A DNA stretch of 19,637 nt, from contig JBOHRF010000070.1 in assembly GCA_050732575.1 (NCBI GenBank), positions 1-19,637 of the forward strand, written 5' to 3'. This DNA is from JBBDWZ01 sp050732575. Its GTDB lineage: Bacteria > Gemmatimonadota > Gemmatimonadetes > Longimicrobiales > RSA9. The translations under genes and the position numbers were made by a program. Shown piece by piece: positions 14,150 to 19,637 of this stretch. Positions within the stretch are counted from its first letter, which is position 1. Every line of letters starts with the position of its first letter. The notes below the pieces were generated by a model. That model was not told the origin of the DNA and did no database searches. It saw only the letters and a list, made by a program, of their open reading frames with translations.

Positions 14150-16179
14150 GTGAGCTGGCCCGCCTCCACCACCGCCTGCTGGTCGCCCTTTGTTTGACCG
14201 CGTTGATGGCCTTCATCAGCGGAGCGGGGTTGGAAGCGCCACTGGTGCTTGTGTCTGCGGCGGTGCTGCTGTTGACTCTGATCTGGCAGCCGCAAGCTCG
14301 ACTATATGCGCGCTGGGAATGGCTCACTCGAGTGCTTGCGCTTGCACTGGCCGTGCGTGCCATTCATTTCGCCCTGAACGTGCCGGGAGACGTGGTTCTC
14401 CCCATGGTCGATGTGCTGCTCGTGCTCATGATCGCCGAGGCATTGCGCCCGTTCGACTGGACCCGGGCTTCCCGACTGTTGCCGCTCAGCTTTGCCTTGC
14501 TCATTGCTGCTGCAGCCTATCGCGCCGGTGTGATCTTCGGCGCGGCGTTCGTAGCCTACATTGGTCTGGGCACCCTTACACTACTGAGTGGCCACGTGCT
14601 GCGTGATGCACACCGCTTCGCCGCACGACCGCCGGCTTTGCCGCGCCCGTTCCTGGTCCGCGTGGTCGCGCTTTCCAGCATCATGCTGTTCATGAGCGGC
14701 TTGCTGTTCGTGGCATTTCCCCGCGTTACCCGCACCTGGGTGACACGGGGGAATCCAGTCGAAGGCAGCGTCATCGGCTTTTCTGATCGTGTGTCTCTGG
14801 CCGAACATGGTGGACGCATCTACGCCAATCCGGAAGTTGTGCTGCGTGTGGAGTTTCCGGATGGCGAGCGGCCGGACCCGCGCGCCCTGTACTGGCGCGG
14901 CCGGTCTTACGACTTCTTCGATGGTACCGGCTGGTGGCGCTCGCCGCGCGTGCGCCGGGCCAGCGTGCCCATGCGTATGTATCGCGAGCGCTGGCTGGCG
15001 CCTCGCCTGCAGCAGAAGATCTACGCCGTTCCCCTCGATGTGCCGGTACTATTCGCGCTGTATCCCACGCTCCACGTGCAACCTCAATCGCGCATGCGTT
15101 GGAGTTCTGATGGGACCGGCGACCTGTGGTACGATGGTGTGGGACCACCCATCTACCGAGCGTCATCCATCGTGCGCCAGCCCTCGGACCGCGTGGTGCG
15201 TGAGGCGTCCGGCTCAGCTGGGCGCACGGACGACGCCTATCTGCAATTGCCCAAGCTCACACCAGCCACACAGGCGCTGGCCGATTCACTGGTCGGTTCC
15301 GCAACCAGCCGAATCGATCAGGTACGCGCCGTGGAAGCGTGGTTGCGCACGCGCTTCCGCTACACACTGGAGCTCCCGTCCACGGCGCGCGAGGCGACGC
15401 TAGACCATTTTCTGTTCCGTAGGCGCGCCGGTCATTGTGAGTACTTCTCGACTGCCATGGTAGTGTTGCTCAGGGCGGCCGGAGTACCCGCGCGCAACGT
15501 GAATGGCTTTATGGGTGGTGAATGGAACGAATTCGGCAACTATCTCAGCGTTACGCAGAACCAGGCCCACTCGTGGGTGGAAGCGTGGTTCCCCGAATTT
15601 GGCTGGCTGACGTTCGATCCCACACCTTCGGCCACGACTGACGTGGCGGCAGCGCAGCAGAGCTGGTTCCAGCCTTTCCGTTATGTTCTGGACGGGCTCG
15701 AGCACCGCTGGAACAAGTGGGTGCTCGAATACAATGTGGACCTCCAGATGAATCTGTTCCGGCGCGCGGCGGACGCAGTGGCGCCCGCGCGCGCGCCCCA
15801 ACCTGCGCGCGCCGCCCGTCCGCGCACGCGGTTCGTACCGTTCCTGTTGACCGGCATTCTGCTCCTCCTGATGGGAAGAATTTTGGTGGGGAGCCGGCAC
15901 TCGGTCCGGAACCGGAATCCGGTTGAGACGCGCTTGTATCTGAGACTTCGACGGATCTATCGTCGCTTGGGAATTGCGGCTGATCACGATGCGCCGCTCG
16001 CCTTCCTGGACAAGCTGAAACTTGCCCATGCACCCGGCATTGACCACGCTCAGCGGCTCGTGCATCTGTATCTGGAGAGCCGTTTCGGCGCGGTCAACAT
16101 TGGGGCTGAAGGTCGGGCCCACATGCACAGCGCGCTGGCCCTCGCCACGCGCGCCGTGCGCCGCCCCAACGCGGCGTGA
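14146..16179 (+). CDS. Transglutaminase-like membrane protein (DUF3488/TgpA type)
   Basis: This 677-residue protein begins with about six hydrophobic segments (residues ~10-190). A large extracytoplasmic region follows, with a transglutaminase-core fold bearing the Cys-His-Asp triad: Cys431 in AGHCEYF, His475 in QAHSWVEAWF and Asp491 in TFDPTP. One more membrane helix lies at about 563-583. The cytoplasmic tail (about 590-670, YRRLGIAADHDAPLAFLDKL) resembles the DUF4129 end of TgpA proteins. Pseudomonas TgpA is essential and thought to act on envelope proteins or peptidoglycan; the exact reaction here is unknown. It starts in an ATGA overlap with the DUF58 gene and ends the acs-moxR-DUF58 run. 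No terminator is visible before the convergent acyltransferase. Confidence 0.93.
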   Translation: MSELARLHHRLLVALCLTALMAFISGAGLEAPLVLVSAAVLLLTLIWQPQARLYARWEWLTRVLALALAVRAIHFALNVPGDVVLPMVDVLLVLMIAEALRPFDWTRASRLLPLSFALLIAAAAYRAGVIFGAAFVAYIGLGTLTLLSGHVLRDAHRFAARPPALPRPFLVRVVALSSIMLFMSGLLFVAFPRVTRTWVTRGNPVEGSVIGFSDRVSLAEHGGRIYANPEVVLRVEFPDGERPDPRALYWRGRSYDFFDGTGWWRSPRVRRASVPMRMYRERWLAPRLQQKIYAVPLDVPVLFALYPTLHVQPQSRMRWSSDGTGDLWYDGVGPPIYRASSIVRQPSDRVVREASGSAGRTDDAYLQLPKLTPATQALADSLVGSATSRIDQVRAVEAWLRTRFRYTLELPSTAREATLDHFLFRRRAGHCEYFSTAMVVLLRAAGVPARNVNGFMGGEWNEFGNYLSVTQNQAHSWVEAWFPEFGWLTFDPTPSATTDVAAAQQSWFQPFRYVLDGLEHRWNKWVLEYNVDLQMNLFRRAADAVAPARAPQPARAARPRTRFVPFLLTGILLLLMGRILVGSRHSVRNRNPVETRLYLRLRRIYRRLGIAADHDAPLAFLDKLKLAHAPGIDHAQRLVHLYLESRFGAVNIGAEGRAHMHSALALATRAVRRPNAA

Positions 16180-16200
16180 TCAACAACTACTGGAGCATCC

Positions 16201-16251
16201 TCACCCCTTACGATTCTTCTTGCGTTTTTCCTTACGTTTCTTCTTACGGCG
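16201..16251 (-). other. Out-of-frame Lys/Arg-rich tail of the acyltransferase
   Basis: On the minus strand, in the frame one base away from the acyltransferase, the codons before a TGA at 16203-16201 read KRRKKKRKEKRKKNRKG (first Lys codon 16254-16252). Such basic tails are common at bacterial C-termini and rare by chance. The tail follows directly from ...ADEL if one A of the homopolymer is ignored. Confidence 0.65.
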
Positions 16252-17074
16252 TTTTCAGTTCGTCGGCCAATGGGTCGCGCGTGCTCGGGTGTTTGGGGCG
16301 GGCTTCTACAGGCGGTTTGCTCAGCTTGGGTTGCGCCGGAATGCCCAACGCCACTTGTCCAGAAGCGACGTCACGAGTAGCCACGGCCAGTGCACCCACC
16401 ATGGAATCGGGAGCAAGTCGTACTCCAGCTAGCACAGTTGCGTGGTACGTGAGGCGCACGCCATCACCCAGCACGGTGGCCGGCAGTTCGATGTCACGTC
16501 CATCAGCCAGATCGTGCGTGTGACTGTAGATGTTGGCAAAGTCGGCAATGGAAACGCGGTGGCCCAGGACGAGTCCACCCCGATCGTCCAACAAGACGTG
16601 ACGGTGCACGACCACGTCATCGCCAACCTGGAGCTTGTAGCCGTACGAGAGTTTCACAAAATGGAAGCACTTGAAGTTGCGGCCGCAGGAGGCGAACACA
16701 TGGCGCGCCAACACGCGGCGAAACTTGACGCCCAGCTCCACGTTTTCACCGGCAATGCTCTTGTCGAACATCTCCCAGAGCCAGATCAGCGGCTTGCGTG
16801 GGGCATACTGAATCGTATCGATGTCTGCGTAATATTCGGGCTCCAGCGTGATGTTGCGCGGGTCCGTTTGACGCAGCGCGATGCGCGCGCTAGCCGGCAA
16901 CGCATTGAGGTCGGCACCCTGCAGTTGAGGGAAGTACAACTCGAGCAGGATTTGCCGGCACAGCTCGTTGCGATCACAGCCCGGATCCGTGAGTTGTTCG
17001 TCCAACCAGCCGGTCCAACGTTCGTATTCGCGCCGACTGGCTGACTCATGTTGGCGCAGGGGAAGAAAGGGCAT
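16244..17074 (-). CDS. Left-handed beta-helix (hexapeptide) acyltransferase, C-terminus probably frameshifted
   Basis: This 276-residue protein has an alpha-helical N-terminal part (1-~105) and a hexapeptide-repeat domain at about 110-250 (VGDDVVVHRHVLLDD, LVLGHRVSIADFANIYSHTHD, TVLGDGVRLTYHATVLAGVRL, GIPAQPK). The His pair in IYSHTHD (His185, His187) matches the catalytic region of maltose/galactoside O-acetyltransferases. Substrate is unknown; sugar or cell-surface O-acylation is a reasonable guess. The ATG at 17074 has GAGGAG very close upstream. The frame ends ADELKTP, but skipping one A of the AAAA run at 16252-16255 would continue it into a 17-residue basic tail ending at 16201 (see findings). 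No promoter is obvious in the 189-base gap shared with the next gene. Confidence 0.87.
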   Translation of the reverse strand: MPFLPLRQHESASRREYERWTGWLDEQLTDPGCDRNELCRQILLELYFPQLQGADLNALPASARIALRQTDPRNITLEPEYYADIDTIQYAPRKPLIWLWEMFDKSIAGENVELGVKFRRVLARHVFASCGRNFKCFHFVKLSYGYKLQVGDDVVVHRHVLLDDRGGLVLGHRVSIADFANIYSHTHDLADGRDIELPATVLGDGVRLTYHATVLAGVRLAPDSMVGALAVATRDVASGQVALGIPAQPKLSKPPVEARPKHPSTRDPLADELKTP

Positions 17075-17144
17075 GGCTCCTCGCGCGTGCGGGATCGGCC
17101 AACAAGCTACACGTGCCTGCGCAATGGGGCGACTGCCCGCGCCT

Positions 17145-17236
17145 GTACCGGTACCGCCCCCAGCGCAGGACGGGGCAGTGAATGGACCGGCTCGTGCCGC
17201 CGGACTGCTCCGTCCGAGCCGCCGGTTGATTATATT
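17145..17236. other. Divergent intergenic region with palindrome, hairpin and AT-rich box
   Basis: The 189-base gap 17075-17263 separates two divergent genes. It holds the perfect 10-bp palindrome GTACCGGTAC (17145-17154), an interrupted hairpin in which GGCTC before 17195 pairs with GAGCC ending at 17220, and a -10-like TATATT at 17231-17236 on the plus strand. No -35 box stands at the proper distance. It presumably carries both promoters, but I cannot place them. Confidence 0.3.
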
Positions 17237-17263
17237 CGGCCAGACACGCGAAGGAAGTGAGCC

Positions 17264-17623
17264 ATGCACGACGTATTGCGAGAACGGTTGTGGCGCCGGC
17301 TGGAAGTGCTGCCGGAGGCACAGGTTTATCAGGTCCTGGACTACATAGAGTTCCTGGAATCCAAGTATGCGCCGGGGCGTGCGGCGCCACCTTCCGCGTT
17401 GCAAAAATTTGCCGAACGCCTCGAGGATGGCATGCGCCTGCGCAATGTGGCACCCCAGGTCATCAGTGGTACCGTTGGCCTCATGGGCACGGCCCAAAAA
17501 GTGATTCGCGGCGTCAGTGATGCGGGTCGTGAATTGCTGGGCGCCATGGACAACGCCAAGCCCGGCAAACCAGCCGGGCCGGAGCCGGCTGATCCGGGTG
17601 CGCAGCCGCAGGACGGAACGTGA
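17264..17623 (+). CDS. Small hypothetical protein with DUF2281-like N-terminus
   Basis: This 119-residue soluble protein is of unknown function. Residues ~1-35 (LWRRLEVLPEAQVYQVLDYIEFLESKY) resemble the DUF2281-like helix pair that reads 'LPEE...VLDFIEFL', sometimes found in antitoxin-like proteins. No toxin partner is visible. The middle (about 60-95, VISGTVGLMGTAQKVIRGVSDAGRELLGAM) is an amphipathic, mildly hydrophobic helix, and the end is Pro/Gly-rich and likely disordered. AAGGA stands eight bases before the ATG. Its stop overlaps the GTG start of the following DUF1232 gene, so the two are probably made together. Confidence 0.8.
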   Translation: MHDVLRERLWRRLEVLPEAQVYQVLDYIEFLESKYAPGRAAPPSALQKFAERLEDGMRLRNVAPQVISGTVGLMGTAQKVIRGVSDAGRELLGAMDNAKPGKPAGPEPADPGAQPQDGT

Positions 17624-18027
17624 GCAAGAAGAGGCTACTTCCGGGCAAGCGGCGCCGCCGTACAAATCCCATGTTCGACATCCTGCGCCAGCTTCCCAAT
17701 CTGGTGAAGCTCGTGCTCAAGCTGCTGGTGGACGCGCGCGTCTCGCTATTCGATCGCGCGCTCTTCGCCACGGTAATCGCATACGTTCTCTCACCGTTCG
17801 ACCTGGTGCCCGATTGGCTCGGGCTCCTGGGTCTGACCGACGACCTCTATCTGGTGGGTCTGGCCCTTGGTCGGTTATTGAAACGCGCGGGCCCCGATCT
17901 ACTGCTCGAGCACTGGTCGGGCCGTCCACATACGCTGGGCTATCTCATGGCCAGTGTCGAGCGGGTGGGTGCGCGCCTGCCACGTTCGATCCGGCGCATC
18001 TTGCAAGGCACAGTGTTTCGGCGCTGA
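17620..18027 (+). CDS. DUF1232 (YkvA-like) membrane protein
   Basis: This 135-residue protein has a strongly basic N-terminus (KKRLLPGKRRRRTNP) followed by the DUF1232 core at about 45-85. The family hallmark is visible: a hydrophobic helix ending in YVLSPFDLVPDWLGLLGLTDDLYLVGLAL. The core is predicted to be membrane-embedded. The molecular function of DUF1232 is not established. The GTG start forms a GTGA overlap with the preceding stop; ATG at 17671 (Met18) is a shorter alternative. No terminator follows before the guaB promoter. Confidence 0.88.
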   Translation: MSKKRLLPGKRRRRTNPMFDILRQLPNLVKLVLKLLVDARVSLFDRALFATVIAYVLSPFDLVPDWLGLLGLTDDLYLVGLALGRLLKRAGPDLLLEHWSGRPHTLGYLMASVERVGARLPRSIRRILQGTVFRR

Positions 18028-18031
18028 CTGC

Positions 18032-18060
18032 TTGACGCTCCCGTGGGTACGCCCTAGAAT
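18032..18060 (+). promoter_or_regulatory. Sigma70-type promoter of guaB
   Basis: TTGACG (18032-18037) and TAGAAT (18055-18060) are separated by exactly 17 bases. The predicted start near 18067 gives a leader of about 100 bases. The promoter begins four bases after the DUF1232 stop. Confidence 0.75.
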
Positions 18061-18100
18061 TCACTATGGGTACCCGAAACGAAACACCAACAGTTGTATG

Positions 18101-18145
18101 GCCCGCGGATCCGCGCACGATTGAGCGTGCACCAGGTTCGCGGGC
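18101..18145 (+). other. Structured leader hairpin before guaB
   Basis: GCCCGCG (18101-18107) pairs with CGCGGGC (18139-18145), and inside it GCACG (18115-18119) pairs with CGTGC (18126-18130) around a 6-base loop. It ends 21 bases before the guaB ATG, close to the ribosome site. No T-run follows, so it is not a simple terminator. Confidence 0.45.
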
Positions 18146-18166
18146 AATTTGCATCAGGCAACCGCT

Positions 18167-19630
18167 ATGAGCAACGAGCGATTCCTGGGCGAAAGCCTCA
18201 CCTTTGACGATGTGTTGTTGGTTCCGCAGTTCTCCGAAGTGCACCCGCGCGACACCCAGGTTCATACTCGCCTTACCGCGCGCATTACCCTGTCCATTCC
18301 CTTGCTTTCCGCGGCCATGGACACGGTCACGGAATCACGCATGGCCATTGCCTTGGCGCGTGAGGGTGGGCTGGGTGTCGTTCACAAGAACATGAGCATC
18401 GAGCAGCAAGCTGGCCAGGTGGATCGGGTGAAACGATCGGAGAGCGGCATGATTCTCAATCCGATCACCCTTACATCCGAGCGACCGATTCGCGATGCGC
18501 TGCGCATCATGGAGCAATTCTCCATCAGTGGTGTGCCCATCGTTGATGAACAGGGACTGCTGGTCGGTATTCTGACCAACCGCGATTTGCAGTTCGAGAC
18601 CCAACACAACCGCGCCATCCGCGAGGTCATGACGCGCGAGAACCTGGTCACCGCGCCTGTGGGTACATCGCTCGAAGAAGCCGAACGAATCCTGCATCGT
18701 GAGCGTATCGAGAAGCTGCCCGTGGTAGACGAGACGGGCAGTCTGAAGGGCCTCATCACGGTAAAGGACATTTTCAAGCGGCGCCAATTCCCCAATGCCT
18801 GCAAGGATGAACGCGGCCGGCTGCGCGTGGGCGCGGCCACGGGCACCAATGCGCGGGATCTGGATCGCACGGCGGAGCTATTGGCGGCCGGCTGCGATGT
18901 GATCGTCATCGACACCGCACACGGACACTCGGCAGGTGTGCTGAACGCACTCGAGAAAACTCGATGCCGCTTTCCCGAGGCTCAGATCGTAGCTGGCAAC
19001 GTGGGTACGGCGGAGGGTGCCAAGGCACTGGCTGACCGGGGCGCGGACGCCGTCAAGGTTGGCATCGGGCCGGGCAGCATCTGCACCACACGCGTGGTCA
19101 CCGGCGTGGGTGTACCGCAGCTGACCGCTATCATGGAGGCCGTCCGGGGCGTCCGCGATGAAGTGCCCATCATTGCCGATGGTGGAATCCGCTACTCGGG
19201 TGACATCGTCAAGGCTATCGCAGCCGGTGCGTCCGTGGTGATGATGGGGTCGTTGCTGGCCGGCACCGAAGAAAGTCCGGGCGAAAGCTTCCTGCTGGAG
19301 GGTCGCCGCTTCAAGACCGTGCGCGGCATGGGGTCCCTGGCAGCCATGGAAGAAGGCTCGGCCGATCGATATTTCCAGGAGGAAGCCGCATCCTCTCGCA
19401 AATTCGTGCCGGAAGGCATTGAAGGCCGCGTTCCCTACAAGGGACCCATGTCCGATGTCATCTTCCAGCTGGTCGGTGGGTTGCGCAGTGGACTCGGTTA
19501 TTGCGGGTGTGCCGATCTGGAAATGCTGCGCACGCGCGCTCGCTTTACCCGCATCACGGGCGGCGGCCTGCGCGAATCTCACCCGCATGATGTGGCCATC
19601 ACCAGGGAGGCACCCAACTACCACCTCTGA
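18167..19630 (+). CDS. guaB: Inosine-5'-monophosphate dehydrogenase
   Basis: This enzyme oxidises IMP to XMP with NAD+, the committed step of guanine nucleotide synthesis in the cytoplasm. From ATG 18167 the protein is 487 residues, normal for bacterial IMPDH. The N-terminal barrel part opens with LTFDDVLLVPQ. Two CBS domains lie at about 96-150 and 158-212. The catalytic loop GIGPGSICTTRVVTGVG carries Cys306. Then come DGGIRYSGDIVKAI and the C-terminal GYCGCADLEML and GGGLRESHPHDV. The frame begins at a TTG at 18149, but ATG 18167 gives the family N-terminus; a weak AGG lies eight bases before it. guaA often follows guaB but lies outside the window. Confidence 0.97.
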   Translation: MSNERFLGESLTFDDVLLVPQFSEVHPRDTQVHTRLTARITLSIPLLSAAMDTVTESRMAIALAREGGLGVVHKNMSIEQQAGQVDRVKRSESGMILNPITLTSERPIRDALRIMEQFSISGVPIVDEQGLLVGILTNRDLQFETQHNRAIREVMTRENLVTAPVGTSLEEAERILHRERIEKLPVVDETGSLKGLITVKDIFKRRQFPNACKDERGRLRVGAATGTNARDLDRTAELLAAGCDVIVIDTAHGHSAGVLNALEKTRCRFPEAQIVAGNVGTAEGAKALADRGADAVKVGIGPGSICTTRVVTGVGVPQLTAIMEAVRGVRDEVPIIADGGIRYSGDIVKAIAAGASVVMMGSLLAGTEESPGESFLLEGRRFKTVRGMGSLAAMEEGSADRYFQEEAASSRKFVPEGIEGRVPYKGPMSDVIFQLVGGLRSGLGYCGCADLEMLRTRARFTRITGGGLRESHPHDVAITREAPNYHL

Positions 19631-19637
19631 ACCGTGC

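Noticed and set aside
17264..18027. Toxin-antitoxin pair (DUF2281-like plus DUF1232)
   Set aside because: The first protein has only a short resemblance to antitoxin-like helices, and DUF1232 is not a known toxin family.
18061..18166. Purine riboswitch before guaB
   Set aside because: I see no three-way junction or conserved loop-loop bases of a purine aptamer, only a nested hairpin.
1..19637. CRISPR arrays, tRNA or rRNA genes, insertion sequences, phage genes, attachment sites
   Set aside because: I found no spaced direct repeats, tRNA-like folds, transposase or integrase motifs, or gene disruptions other than the single frameshift noted.

Overview
The window is GC-rich, gene-dense, chromosomal-looking bacterial DNA with 19 complete protein genes, one gene tail at the left edge, and no tRNA, rRNA, insertion sequence, phage gene or CRISPR array. 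No stretch longer than about 190 bases lacks a gene. The gene set (acs, guaB, acpS, DksA-like protein, MoxR/DUF58/transglutaminase operon, PBP4 with LysM, C40 peptidase, REC-HisKA_2 kinase, ANTAR regulator) suggests a Gram-negative-type soil or freshwater bacterium. Gemmatimonadota is my best guess; this is an impression from protein style and gene content, not a proof.

Layout. 1-1121 (+): tail of a class V aminotransferase overlapping a C40 (NlpC/P60) peptidase. 1135-2931 (-): PBP4-type D,D-carboxypeptidase with a C-terminal LysM. 3030-5346 (+): acpS, then an intrinsic terminator, then an ANTAR antiterminator response regulator and a REC-HisKA_2 histidine kinase. 5390-6351: a PerR-type Fur regulator (-) divergent from a degenerate receiver-domain protein (+). 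A perfect bidirectional terminator follows, then a DksA/TraR zinc-finger protein (-). 6975-9973 (-): a compact operon, read right to left, of an MntR/DtxR-type regulator, a Tat-exported two-domain multicopper oxidase and a ZIP-type permease with an added extracytoplasmic domain. 10134-16179 (+): acetyl-CoA synthetase, MoxR ATPase, DUF58 protein and transglutaminase-like membrane protein, all abutting or overlapping. 16244-17074 (-): a hexapeptide acyltransferase whose basic C-terminal tail appears to be cut off by one extra base. 17264-18027 (+): a small unknown protein and a DUF1232 membrane protein. 18167-19630 (+): guaB with a clear sigma70-like promoter and a structured leader.

How the genes fit together. 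Two blocks deserve most attention. (1) The regulator-oxidase-ZIP operon has an 8-base start/stop overlap at both junctions. A DtxR-family-like operator lies across the -10 box of its promoter. The architecture resembles an oxidase-plus-permease metal-handling system and may be undescribed. (2) The ANTAR regulator gene is preceded by a strong intrinsic terminator. Because ANTAR proteins act by antitermination, this leader may be an autoregulatory target; the simpler reading is that it ends the acpS transcript. The cell-wall genes at the left end and the MoxR-DUF58-transglutaminase operon look like ordinary envelope functions.
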